Origin: Hemileia vastatrix
Taxonomy: Eukaryota > Basidiomycota > Pucciniomycetes > Pucciniales > Zaghouaniaceae
Direction of reading: 5' to 3'
DNA length: 64,000 nucleotides
Assembly: GCA_030280995.1 (NCBI GenBank)
Contig: JASXTE010000002.1
Location: 42,609,683-42,673,682, forward strand
The notes under the pieces are model-generated. The model was not told the origin of the DNA. It saw only the letters and a list, made by a program, of their open reading frames with translations, and made no database searches. The position numbers and the translations under genes are program-made. Of this stretch, positions 22,201-32,500 are shown piece by piece (position 1 is the stretch's first letter; the number at the start of each line of letters is the position of its first letter).

Positions 22201-25200
22201 ACATGAGAACCATGAGCAAAAGCCATAGGGAAAGAGGTAATAGAGGCAACAATAGAATCCTTTTGTTCATTAGTCAAATGATCACCAAAAGAAGCGGTAT
22301 TTATTTCATGTAATAAATCATCCATTTCAGTTGTTGTTCTACCTTTACATTGGGTCAGTGAGTTACAAGATTTTAACAAATGCCCAGAAGGTTTAGGAGA
22401 AGAAATTTTGAATTTCCTTTTCCCATTCATTCCTAAGGTAAAGCAATTATTTGCTGGGTCCAGTTTCACACCAAACATGGTTAAAATATCATTTCCCATA
22501 ATAAACCAATTGCTCAAATTATCATTTTTCATGACAACAAACTCACAAATAGCTCTGACAAAACCACCATTATATTTGAAGAATACAGAGGTTTTGTATT
22601 TGCCAATAGGGAATAAGGTAGAACCATACCCTCTCCATTTTTCAGAAGTTATAGGCAATAATTTACTCAAATATTCCTTATCCACTGAAGCCAAAGCTTT
22701 TTCAGATACTACACTTCCTCCAGCACCAGAATCAAGAACTACATCAACATTTTTACCATTAATGATAACAGGTGCCTTTAAAGGGGATATAGGAATAGAA
22801 TTGTTAGTAATATCTTTAATTATCTCAGCATTTTCTACTGAAGATAAATTCAATACACAATCTTCAGATATATTATTTAAATAATGGACATCATGTTCCA
22901 GCATTAAAACATCTTTAACAGATTCATTGTCATAGGAGATATTACTTTCACAGTCACTGGAAGAATTATTGACATCAAGTTCAATTTCATCAGTGTCTTC
23001 ATTTTGTTCAACAAGATGAATTTTCTTGTCACAAACATGACCCTTCTGCCACGGTTTGTTACATTTATAACAAGTATTTGTTGCATATTTTTTAGGTGCA
23101 ACTGGGGCAGAGGGTTTACCAGATTTTTCTGGGAGCTTTACAGAAGGTTTATTTTGATCATTATAAGATTTACTAAGGTAATTCTTTGGTTCATACCTAT
23201 GGTTGAGTAGTACTTCATTACAGATATTAATGAAAGAAGAATTTTCCCTTACATGCTCAGTTCTAGCAACAATCAAATCCCTAAGAGAATTTGGTAATTT
23301 ATACAAGATTTTATCTCTCCAAATATCATAATCCATCTTTGGATCAATGGCTCTAAGGATTTTAGTTATTTTCATCAGAAAAACAATGGGCTTTTCAACA
23401 GAGGAGGATACATATCTAGTATTCTCATACAGTCTTTGCTGAGCTAACCTGAATTTTGAACCGCCAAACTGATTCTCAATCAAGGATTTCCAATCATTCC
23501 ATGTATAATGATTGTTATCTAAGAGGACAGATTCATACCACATCAAGGCTACATTGGAAAATAAAGAAATTAGCTTAGAAACAATTTCTTCATCAGGTAG
23601 TTTATAAGATCTCTTTAAATTATCAATTCTTTGGATAAAGTGTTGCCAATCAGAGGAAGAATCACCATCAAAGGTAGGATATTGGTCTAACTTAGGCCAA
23701 TTTTTCTGACTACTGGGATGGTCCACTTTTTGGTTTGAATTATTAATTAGTAATAATTCCTGAAGTTTAGCCAGGTGTTCAGAAATTTCATTATTTACAG
23801 AAACAGCTGGTGCATGATTATCACAAGATTTTTTGCTAGTAGCAAAAGATTTTACAGACTCATTGTCAGTTTGTTTAATGGTTGGAATATGAGGAAGCAA
23901 GGATGAACTTTGTTCAGGTTTTTTCCCTTTATTTTTATGCAGCTTACTGGCAGAAATCTCATTTAATTCATTATTGATGGTTAAGGTTGAGAACTTTTCC
24001 TGTAGGTCAGACACATAGTTTCTTATTCTTGGAATTTCAGACATCTGGTCATTCACTTTTGCAAGAGATAGAACATTTCTGTCCTCAGAAACTGAGTGTT
24101 TGGTACTTAGTGCATGGAAGTCATTTTTTAGTTTCTTCAACTCATTTTGTAGAGATTTTATTTCATTTTTGAATGAATAATTTTCCTCAATAAGGGGTTT
24201 CAATTCACTCAATGTTTTATGCAGACTGATATTTCTATCTGAGATAGCTCTATGGTCACTTCTTATTTGTTTTTGTTGACTAAGAACAATATTCAAGGTT
24301 TCTTTGATTTTTAAATAAGCTGTATCTTGTACAGAAGAACTCACTCTACATTGCAAGTGTAAATTATTTAATCTATCATTTTCATGGATTAACACATCTC
24401 TCACATGTTTGTCTTTCACAATATTAAAATCAAGGGTATCTTTCAAAATTTCCTCAGAAGTTTTTTCAATTAAGTTATAGATTTCAGGGGGAACAGAATC
24501 ATTTTTAATTGCAAGAGAAGGATTAATTAAAGATGTAGAAGTTAAATGTAAAGGTTCATCAAATGACAATTTGCTAATTACATCAATAGGGCTACTAGTT
24601 ACAGGAAGCTGTCTTTTAACAGGTTTAACTGTTCTTTCACCATGTTCAATAATATTACCTGCAGAAGAAGATTTATTAGAAAACATACCTAAGTGACTAT
24701 CAACCAAATTACTTACCATGGCAGAGGAGGAAACTTCCCCTGGGACTGGGTTTGGGATTGTGCTTGGGCCTTCTTTCTCCTGCTTTGTTGGTAGGGATGA
24801 GGAGGTGGATGGAAATTGGGTGTTCTGGATGGGCCAGGCTGATGATGAGGAGGGTGTTGCACATTCTGTTGGTAGTGACTCATTAGATAATCCCATTTCC
24901 ATTGCTCTACTTCCATAGTATTTGGATTTTGGATGGTTGAGCTGGGTGGCTGTGAAGGTTGAGCTTGAAATTGAAGCTGATTGGGAGGCAATTGAGGAGG
25001 GGCCTGGGCCTGAATCTGGTTCCTGAGTTCTTGGACCTGATCCCACAATGTGTCTACCTTTGCTTTGTACGTCATATTTTCTGTCTTCAACTCTTTTATA
25101 TGACTGGAGAGGTTGCTGATTTGTTGTGGCAGAGGAAGCTTTTTTATTTTGAAGCCTTTTGGAAGACCTTCTTGAGGCACTAGAGGCTTTACTTCCTTCT

Positions 25201-25394
25201 GTGGTACTGGGGGAAGGGGGTTTGGTTTGTTTGCATTTCCTGTCATTTCCACATCTTGCAGTATGAGAATTCTTTGTGTTAGCATAAGATTTTTTATGAC
25301 CAACTTGAGAAGAACTTACAGTGTCAGCATCATAGTCAATTTCTATCTCATCCACTTGCATGTTATCCATTTTTTCTGTCAAATTGTTGGACAT
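19227..25394 (-). CDS. Gag-Pol polyprotein, Ty3/gypsy chromovirus-type, intact
   Basis: Single 2055-residue frame. Approximate residues: 1-25 acidic start (shared with ORFx); 26-245 Ser/Pro-rich segment overlapping ORFx; 300-470 coiled coil; 565-735 Gag capsid-like; 775-788 zinc knuckle with C-x2-C-x7-H-x-C spacing; protease DSG at 888-890; RT with YIDD 1243-1246; RNase H (TDAS about 1391, ATQLE about 1437, TDCSA about 1462); integrase zinc finger H1625, H1632, C1662, C1665; catalytic D1695, D1757, E1793; a GPF motif near 1940; chromodomain 2002-2055. There is no gag/pol frameshift and no env. Unlike most Ty3 elements gag and pol share one frame, so Gag:Pol ratio control must come from processing or splicing. 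All key residues are present, so it could be active. Confidence 0.95.
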   Translation of the reverse strand: MSNNLTEKMDNMQVDEIEIDYDADTVSSSQVGHKKSYANTKNSHTARCGNDRKCKQTKPPSPSTTEGSKASSASRRSSKRLQNKKASSATTNQQPLQSYKRVEDRKYDVQSKGRHIVGSGPRTQEPDSGPGPSSIASQSASISSSTFTATQLNHPKSKYYGSRAMEMGLSNESLPTECATPSSSSAWPIQNTQFPSTSSSLPTKQEKEGPSTIPNPVPGEVSSSAMVSNLVDSHLGMFSNKSSSAGNIIEHGERTVKPVKRQLPVTSSPIDVISKLSFDEPLHLTSTSLINPSLAIKNDSVPPEIYNLIEKTSEEILKDTLDFNIVKDKHVRDVLIHENDRLNNLHLQCRVSSSVQDTAYLKIKETLNIVLSQQKQIRSDHRAISDRNISLHKTLSELKPLIEENYSFKNEIKSLQNELKKLKNDFHALSTKHSVSEDRNVLSLAKVNDQMSEIPRIRNYVSDLQEKFSTLTINNELNEISASKLHKNKGKKPEQSSSLLPHIPTIKQTDNESVKSFATSKKSCDNHAPAVSVNNEISEHLAKLQELLLINNSNQKVDHPSSQKNWPKLDQYPTFDGDSSSDWQHFIQRIDNLKRSYKLPDEEIVSKLISLFSNVALMWYESVLLDNNHYTWNDWKSLIENQFGGSKFRLAQQRLYENTRYVSSSVEKPIVFLMKITKILRAIDPKMDYDIWRDKILYKLPNSLRDLIVARTEHVRENSSFINICNEVLLNHRYEPKNYLSKSYNDQNKPSVKLPEKSGKPSAPVAPKKYATNTCYKCNKPWQKGHVCDKKIHLVEQNEDTDEIELDVNNSSSDCESNISYDNESVKDVLMLEHDVHYLNNISEDCVLNLSSVENAEIIKDITNNSIPISPLKAPVIINGKNVDVVLDSGAGGSVVSEKALASVDKEYLSKLLPITSEKWRGYGSTLFPIGKYKTSVFFKYNGGFVRAICEFVVMKNDNLSNWFIMGNDILTMFGVKLDPANNCFTLGMNGKRKFKISSPKPSGHLLKSCNSLTQCKGRTTTEMDDLLHEINTASFGDHLTNEQKDSIVASITSFPMAFAHGSHVLGIVQEEMKITLSCNLSDIPPSLKKKPYPASPSKRKDIEDNIETLLKMNIIEKVDVTPKYCVISPVLISYEKDKARLCGDCRALNTYTVDDIYPLPRINSIHATLQGAKFISCLDGNKGYHQVPVEKNSQNFLLIATHMGIYKYVRMPFGPKNAPSVFQKVMDNTFHQEIIEGWLMVYIDDIIVFSKTFDEHMIHLNRVFQKMDEINMTLSLKKCKFGFQSLKVLGHVVSGLQICVDHNKVAAIQNVKAPTSVREIQSFLGMCGYYRQYIKNYQVIALPLTKLTRKDVAFLWNDDCQKTFNTLKNCLMSAPILALPDFNKPFVLYTDASFIGLGAALHQKQIINDKSSEVVICYISRTLRNSELKYGATQLECLAVVWALEKLHYYLDDQKFELVTDCSAVKSLLNLKTPNRHMFRWQLAVQEYRGRMTIIHRAGNVHSNVDMLSRLPLPNNDSNPAYVPEDDTVHIHGIFIVDMEEELLQLILDSYDKDSDLNKLVTILNDPKNASIQALIKTLPAKYQNALNKGKFSIEDGYIYYRRKLTNVIVIPPSMKETILKLCHDDILAGHFDLEKTLIRIKNTAWWANMSEDTKLYVESCDSCQKSKRLTGKRAGLLQHIEAPSAPWQIINMDFVTGLPVAGKDSFNSCWVIVDRFTKMCKFIPTHKDVSTKELAFLWWSYMFNIIGFPKAIISDRDPKFTSEFWTSLMDICGCELKLSTAHHPQTDGLAERMIQTLEDMIRRYCAFGLEYKDNDRFTHDWVTLLPGLEFAYNSTVHSVTEKKPFELWLGYVPNTPAQILNNKLPKLELHPGVKSFMQMQQLCRKHAQSCIDKAFEYEKKRWDKSHKEYTFNKGDEVLISTVHFNLQGNHKLKDPFVGPFVVKRMVGDNAVEVVLYSPYDRKHPVFPISLLKPYTSNSDLFPKRRGRPKKNPQEVTETAEIDKILNDRIITSERGTEYLLRYKNKSSEHDAWIPGKEISNLPALLKKYKKKKS
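24717..25255 (-). CDS. ORFx exon 2 of A3 (intron 1 acceptor mutated)
   Basis: Open alternative frame, nearly identical to A1 and A2: DVEM start, coiled coil, QWKWDYL, RRKK, PLPW-stop at the GTAAGT donor (intron 2, 24716-24659). Intron 1 keeps its GTAAGT donor (from 25319), but the CAG acceptor of A1/A2 reads CAA here. The nearest AG is one base further, which would shift the joined frame. A3 may therefore make Gag-Pol but not ORFx. The function is unknown. Confidence 0.55.
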
Positions 25395-26087
25395 ACTAGT
25401 GGGAAGATTAATATTTTACTTTGTACTTTATAAAAAATAATCAAAGTTAGTCAATAATTTGCTCCAAATAATAAAAAAAATTTTTTAATTAATTAAATTA
25501 TAGAAAAATTAACTTTCAATATAAAGTAATAATTAAAAATTAATTTTTTAAAAAAAAATGGATTGCAAGTTTAAATTGGGAATAACAAGTTAGTTAATTC
25601 AACCAATTAATTACCAATATTAAATATGGCAATATATTGGGACTAAGCACAATGTACTTTTAAGTCAACCAAAAATTAACAATAATTAATAATAAAAAAA
25701 AAATTAAATTAATAATTCAATTTGTATTAATAATAATGTTAATTCTTCTAGGACTAAGAGGATTTAACACTCTATAATGGTCAACTAGGAAAAAAAAATT
25801 TTTTAAAAATTGAACACTTACACTCAGTGAATCAGCAATTAAGCCACAATCACTGTTATTGCAATAAAAATATAGTATTATGAGTGAGAGGCGCAAAGGT
25901 GAACTTACTATAGTGATCGAAAAATCACTTCAAAATAATATAAAAATTAATATTATATAAACCTAATATGTCGAACCCAAGTTCGAAACACAGTCGCGGC
26001 AAAAGTTTCGTTTTGCTAGGTGGTCCGTGCGTTTTGTCGTTCGTCGCCAGGCTTCGATCGTCGTCGTCGTTTGGAAAGGCCCTCAGT
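25395..26087 (-). other. A3 leader with PBS and two UU-bulge hairpins
   Basis: No gene. The putative PBS lies at about 26085-26068 on the minus strand, two bases from the LTR. The same two UU-bulge inverted motifs as A1 lie near 25648-25682 and 25751-25791. Confidence 0.55.
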
Positions 26088-27229
26088 TGTCGGCTGGTCG
26101 TCTAGAAGAAGGAGAAAAGAGAATAGGGAATGAGAGGAGGAGCAGGAGGAAAGGAGTATAGGCAATAAAAAAAATAAAATCTAATAAAATTATTTAATTT
26201 ATTGAGAGAAAAGGCAACGACGAGTGAGCTGAGAAGAAATAACAATTTGGTTTTATAAATATTAATATTATTTAAGTAAGAATTCTGCGCGGCAACCAAT
26301 ATAATTACTATCAGACTTAAAGCAACCTTTAAATTGTTATATAAAATTTTAATTAGAATTTTATTACTAATAAAAAGAATATAAACGTAATATAAAAATT
26401 GTATTTAAATTGTTGAGTGTATAATAAGTGATAAGGCTACAGGGGATTATCCAAGGCCCTTTTATAGGCAATGGGTCCTCTGAAGCGCTACTATATCAGT
26501 AAATACAATGATTAGAAAGAAATAAAACAAATATATCAAAAAGAGTAAATGAAACATAACAATATAGAGAAAAACATGAAACAATTAATTAAAAGCCCAA
26601 TTAAGAATCCAATTTCCCCGCCATTAATCCCCAAATCAGTAAGTGACAATAGTAAATAACTAAACAAGAGTGGAAACATAGGAACTATGAGAAATATAAT
26701 TCCCAACAGATGGTCCATCCTGATTAGAGAACATTTTAAGTGAAACAAAAATAATTTGACGCAACAAAACAATCAATTAATCTCAATTTAGTTCAAATTA
26801 ATTTATTTGTTTTTTTCTAACACAATTAAGGGTCAAAAGAAGCGTCCTTAATAATTGTTTAGTGTCATATGAGAGGTATTAGTTAATATATAAATTTAAG
26901 TAATTAATTTAAATATATTATAAATCAAATTTACACTTGTAATTATAATATATGTTTTTTAATTAATCAAATATAAATTTATAATTATTAAATATATAAA
27001 AATGCGCCATTATTTTTAGAATATATTATATTATGCTCAATTTAATTGTATATAAAAATATATATAACCAATAAATTTAATGTAACATTTGTATATAATA
27101 AAATTCTTATATAATTTCATTATGTAATAAAATATTAAGTTATATTCATTAAATACAAGTTTTACCCACTCTTTAAGGTTTTATAATTTATATATCATTT
27201 ACTGGACTCCTGGAATAGCCTGGCTGACA
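26088..27229 (-). repeat. 5' LTR of A3
   Basis: 1142 bp, near-identical to 18050-19191, with TATAAAAG complement at 26459-26466. The AGAAA duplication follows at 27230. Confidence 0.94.
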
Positions 27230-27234
27230 AGAAA

Positions 27235-27688
27235 TGAGGCAGCTAAAGAGGGTGAAGGAGGGAAAAAAAAACAAAAAACAAAAAACAAAAAAAAACAAAA
27301 AAACAAAACAAAAAACAAAAAACAAAAAACAAAAAAAAGCAAAATAAAAAAATTCATGATTAGCAAATAAAAAACAAGAAAAAAGAAAAAAAAGACTTAC
27401 CTGGTGAGATGAGTTGAGAAAAAAAAATTAACAAAAATATTTGAGTGATGTTTGAGGAGAGGATGAAAAGGATATGAGTGATGAAAGAAAAGAAAATCAC
27501 TGTCAAAATATGCAATTTCAGAAAATATGTGATTTCTTGTTGAGCTGGTGAAAGAAAACCAATGAGCCATCCAAAAAAAAGATTTTCACCATAAATTACA
27601 AAAAAAAATGAATATGCAACAAACCAAAATACCAACCCAAGTGAATGAAGTACACAAAGAGGACATTTGGAGAGTACAAAAATATAAT
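27235..27688 (-). other. Conserved region downstream of H1 transposase, with hydrophobic ORF
   Basis: Contains (CAAAA)n-like simple repeat (27260-27345) and a conserved stretch that can encode a hydrophobic peptide (27635-27360, 91 aa) with the block GWLIGFLSPAQ-E. The same block is found in H2 (37254-37500) and H3 (about 57030-56719). It could be a short membrane protein or a conserved 3' UTR or regulatory region; I do not recognise it. Confidence 0.4.
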
Positions 27689-29002
27689 TTAAAAGGTTGG
27701 TGAAGAGAAATGTTGGAGAGTAATAGGCATAATGACAGAGCGTATGCCGGTTGAATGAATGTTTTGTGATTCAAGGGAGGGGAGGGCCAGTGCTGGTTCA
27801 GGATCCTCTTCTTCGTAAAGATCATTCCACTCATCCTTTAAATCAGCTAGGATATTGTGGAGTATAATGCAAGTCATGATCCAATGATTTGCAGTTTTGA
27901 TCTCCAATATTTTTGGAAATTGGATTCTGAGCTCCCAAAGACTAGAAAATCATCCCTTTAAAATACCTATAGCATGTTCAATTCGTACTCTTGATTGTGC
28001 AAGGTGATAATTAAAGGAAGTTTTGGGGTCATTTTCTAAGGTTGCACCACGGAAAGCAGGTATAATGTACTTCCCACTTGCATATGCTGAGTCTGCAAGG
28101 AGGTACTGAGATTTGTCAAAGTATGAGTCAGGGGATTGAGAAATCCTCATTCTTTGGAAGACGGAAGAGTCATGACATGAGCCAGGGCAGCCACTATGAA
28201 AAGCAATAAATTTTTTATTGACATCGCATACAAGTTGTACGGCAATAGAGTATCTAGAAAGAAGATAAAATGTTAGTTTATGAAGGATGAGAAATTGGAG
28301 AAGATTTTGAAGAAACCTTTTTTTGCAATCAAAAGAATGGTTGCCATCATGAGCAGGCTTTTGACTCAAAGGTATCGTTGTGCCATCAACAAATCCTACA
28401 CAGCCAGGGAAACCTTTAGCTTGCATTACTTGAGAGGATTCAAGTTGTTGTTCTGGAGTTGGCCAAGCAAGTGTTTGAGACTTGAGGGAAAGGATAGCAA
28501 TCATACAGCACTTGGTGTATAATATCACGGTACCATATCCTATGTTAAAGAGATTATCCAAACGTCTTACAGCAGCACCGTTTCCATTTGAGCCAAAGCA
28601 ACATAGTGCAACAGCAAGTTGGATGGCAGGATTATGCTGTTTGTTATGGGAATTTTTATGGAAAATAGGATGATTGGAGATGAGTTGATAAAGTTTGAAG
28701 AAAGAATCGGGAGAAGTTCTAAAAATTTGGGTGAAGTTTAATTGAGGAATGTTGAGAATGGAGGCCAGATCATATCAGGGATCATGATAAAGATTTGGCT
28801 CCCTGGTGATGATGTAACGCTTTTTGGAAAGAAAACACATATAAGCTAAAGCATCTTCCAAATCAGAGTCAGATTTATAGTAGAGAACTAAAAGTAAGGT
28901 GATGGCATTAATAGTAAAGTGAAGTAGCCGTCTAGTAGAGATGTGATTCATTGTTGTTGGTGGAAGGTTTATGTGATGAGGGAAGTGGGAATTCACTGCC
29001 AA
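27689..29002 (-). pseudogene. PIF/Harbinger transposase (DDE_Tnp_4-type), H1 copy
   Basis: N-terminal piece (29002-28775) and nuclease domain (28561-27950) joined by an intron of about 65 nt that ends TTTCTAG just before the RYSIAVQLVCD block. Catalytic motifs are visible: GFVDGT (first Asp), SCHDSSVF, LLADSAY (second Asp) and RVRIEHAIGILKG (Glu). The C-terminal IKTANHWIMTCIILHN block ends at 27689. One TGA follows LYHDP in the N-terminal part and another replaces the Arg of ILKGRF, so it is inactive. It acts as a cut-and-paste nuclease in intact relatives, usually with a Myb/SANT-like partner such as the one in H2. Confidence 0.85.
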
Positions 29003-29331
29003 ATGTGCAGTTGGGGTGTGTAGATAGAAAAAAAACTTAAGTGTTTGCCACCAAAATTAAGTAGCATAGAGTGAGGAAAGACTTAAGAATGGCATCAGCA
29101 ATTATAAGTCATGTGACTTTCTTGCAAATCCATCATGGATGAGATGAGTTTGGGATCAGGAATTAGGAATGTAAATTGGGGTATAAGAGGCGGGATAATG
29201 CATCATCGTGGATTCCTTATCCACTAGCCCCGGGGCTAATGGATAAGAATCTTCCGCAATTAATAATGTCTGATCCCGGGAAAAAAATTCATGATCCCTA
29301 ATTGTGGATCCCTGAACTTTGATACCCCCTA
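29003..29331 (-). repeat. H1 terminal region with TIR and near-perfect palindrome
   Basis: Non-coding end. The terminus reads AGGGGGTATCAAAG inward, followed by GGGATC-type subterminal motifs and a 32-bp palindrome (29216-29247) with one mismatch, centred on AGCCCCGGGGCT. Almost identical to the left end of H2 (35581 onward). Confidence 0.85.
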
Positions 29332-29487
29332 TTATTTACATTACTTAGTGTACTTACCTAGTTAGTTGTAAGTAATACATAAGTAGGTAATAAATAATTA
29401 ATTACTAATAAGGATTTGAAAGGCGTGGCTTCATCTCAGTAAGATAATTAATTATTTTACTGGATAAGCCTAGTAGCCTGGCTGACA
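29332..29487 (-). repeat. 3' LTR fragment of C1
   Basis: Matches the terminal part of the C-type LTR at 53260-53407 and 57995-58147, ends GGCTGACA next to the polypurine tract, and is cut on the left by the H1 terminus. Confidence 0.8.
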
Positions 29488-29520
29488 CTCCCTTACTCTA
29501 AAAAAAACAATAAAAAATTG

Positions 29521-32500
29521 CTATGATTTTTTCTTTTTATACTTTTTTAGTAGAATAGGAAGATTAGATATCTCCTTCCCAGGTATCCAAGAATCATATT
29601 TAGATGATTTATTCTTGAATCTCAATAAGTATTCTGTACCTTTTTTTAGCAGTGACTATTCTGACATTCAGAATCTTATCAATTTCTGCTGTTTCAGTGA
29701 TTTCATTAGGGGTTTTCTTTGGTCTTCCCCTCCTTTTTGGAAATAAATCACTATTGGATGTGTAAGGTTTCAAAAGAGATATTGGAAAAACAGAATGTTT
29801 TCTGTCATATGGAAAATACAAAAAACTTCAACTGCATTATCACCAACCATTCTTCTGAAAACAAATGGACCAACAAATGGGTCTTTCAATTGGTTATTAC
29901 CTTGTAAATTGAAGTGGACTGTAGAAATCAACACTTCATCACCCTTTTTAAAAGTGTATTCTTTATGGGATTTGTCCCATCTCTTCTTTTCATATTCAAA
30001 TGATTTTTCAATGCATTTTTGAGAATGACTTTTGCAAATTTGTTGCATTTGAAGAATATATTTTACACCAGGATGTAAATCCAATTCAGGTATTTTATTA
30101 TTGAGAATTTGGGCAGGATTATTTGGAACATATCCAAGCAAGAGCTCAAAAGGCTTTCTTTGATTAACAGAATGAACAGTGCTATTAAAAGCAAATTCCA
30201 ACCCAGGAAGTAAGGTAACCCAATCATGAGTGAATCTGTCATTGTCTTTATACTCAAGGCCAAAGGCACAATACCATCTTATCATGTCCTCTAAAGTCTG
30301 AATCATTCTTTCAGCTAATCCATCAGTTTGAGGGTGATGGGTAGTAGAAAGTTTCAGATCACAACCACAAACATCCATCAGAGACATCCAAAATTCAGAG
30401 GTAAATTTAGGGTCTCTGTCAGAGATTATGGCTTTGGGAAAACCAGCGGTATTAAAAATATGAGACCACCATAAGAAAGCTAATTCTTTAGTGGAAACAT
30501 CCTTGTGAGTAGGGATAAATTTACACATTTTAGTGAATCTGTCCACAATAACCCAACAAGAGTTATAACTGTCTTTTCCAGAAATAGGTAATCCTGTTAC
30601 AAAATCCATGTTTATTATCTGCCATGGTGCATCAGGAGGTTCAATATGTTGCATTAATCCAGCTCTCTTACCAGTCAATCTTTTTGATTTTTGGCAAGAA
30701 TCACAAGATTCAACATATAATTTGGTGTCTTCAGACATATTAACCCACCAAGCAGTGCTTTTAATTCTGATCATTGTTTTTTCAAGATCAAAATGTCCAT
30801 CCAATATGTCATCATGACAAGTTTTCAAGATGATTTCTTTCATAGAAGGAGGAATAACAATAACATTACTCAAATTTCTTCTATAATATAGATATCCTTC
30901 ATCAATTGAAAATTTACCTTTTTCCAAAAGCCTTCTGGTACTTTGTTGGAAGGGTTTTAATTAATGCTTGTATTGAAGAATTCTTTGGATCATTTAATAT
31001 GGTAAATAACTTTTTTAAGTCAGTTTCCTTATAATATGAATCCAGAATAAGCTGTAATATCTCTTCCTCCATAACAACCACATATATCCCATGAATATGA
31101 ATAATTTTATCCTCTGGATCATAAGCAGGATTAGAGTCATCGTTTGGTAAAGGTAACCTTGATAACATATCCACATTTGAGTGAACAATACCAGCCCTAT
31201 GAATAATTTTCATTCTCCCTCTGTATTCCTGAACATATGTCTGTTAGGTTTTTTCAAGTTTAAAAGGGATTTAGCTGGACTTCAGTACGTGACAAGTTCA
31301 AATTTCTGGTCATCTAGGTAATAATGTAGCTTTTCTAGAGCCCACACTAAGGCTAAACATTCAAGCTGAGTGACACCATATTTCAATACATTATTTGTCA
31401 AGGTTCTTGAAATATAACAAATTCCTACTTCTGATACTTTATCATTCATCAGTTGTTTTTAATGGAGGGTGGCACTAAGACCAATAAAACTGGCATCAGT
31501 GTACAAAAAAAATGGTTGATTAAAGTCAGGTAAAGCAAGAATTGGTGCTGACATCAAACAGAGTTTCATAGTGTCCAAAGCTCTCTGTCTTTCACTATTC
31601 CAGACAAAAGCAACATCCTTTCTAGTCAGTTGGGTAAGGGGCAATGCTATGACTTGGTAATTTTTAATATACTGTCTATAGTATCCACACATTCCCAAAA
31701 AATTCTGGAGCTCTCTAACTGTGGTAGGAACCTTCACCTGCTGTATGGCTGCCACTTTTTTTTGGTCAACACATATCTGTAACCCTGAAACAACATGACC
31801 AAGCACTATTAAGGAATGAAAACCAAATTTACATTTTTTCAAAGCAAGTGTCATATTTATCTCATCCAATTTGTGGAACACTTTACGCAGGTGGCTAAGA
31901 TGGTCCTCAAATGTTTTTGAGAATATAATGATATCATCAATATAAACCATCAGCCATCCTTCAATTATCTCTCGATGGAATGTGTTATCTATGACTTTTT
32001 GAAAAACTGAAGGGGCATTTTTAGGGCCAAATGGCATCCTAACATATTTATAAATACCCATATGAGTAGCAATCATCAGAAAATTCTGGGAATTCTTCTC
32101 AACAGGTACCTGGTGATATCCCTTGTTACCATCCAAACAACTTATATATTTAGCACCTTGTAAGGTAGCATGTATAGAGCTAATTCTAGGTAAAGGATAG
32201 ATATCATTAACAGTATAAGTATTTAATTCCCTATAATCACCACATAATCTGGCTTTATCTTTCTCATAAGAAATTAGGACAGGTGAGATAACACAATTTT
32301 TAGGTGTCTCAACTACCTTCTTAATGATATTCATTTTTAAAAGGGTAGAGATATTATCCTCAATATCTTTTCTCTTTTTGGGAGAAGCATTATAAGGCTT
32401 ATTCTTCAAACTAGATGGTATTTCAGTTAATGGACAAGATAATGAAAGTTTCATTTCTTCTTTAACTAATCCTAGTTCATGTGACCCATGAGCAAAGCCC

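Larger units (their letters stand above)
18050..27229 (-). mobile_element. Ty3/gypsy element, family A, copy A3 (full length, intact coding frame)
   Basis: 9180-bp minus-strand element with two 1142-bp LTRs differing at very few sites (two noticed), flanked by the duplication AGAAA (18045-18049 and 27230-27234). It has PBS, leader, a single gag-pol frame and PPT. The near-identical LTRs suggest recent insertion. It interrupts H1 downstream of the transposase. Confidence 0.96.
5582..29331 (-). mobile_element. PIF/Harbinger-like element H1 with TET/JBP-like cargo, interrupted by A1, A2 and A3
   Basis: Visible host pieces of one minus-oriented DNA transposon are 5582-7447, 16877-18049 and 27230-29331; the left end lies beyond A1. 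Joined, they give terminal repeat (ending ...TTGATACCCCCT at 29331), transposase, C/T-rich spacer, oxygenase gene and minisatellite. This is the same order as H2. The right end interrupts a family-C LTR. The transposase and oxygenase both carry stops, so H1 is not autonomous now. Confidence 0.75.
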
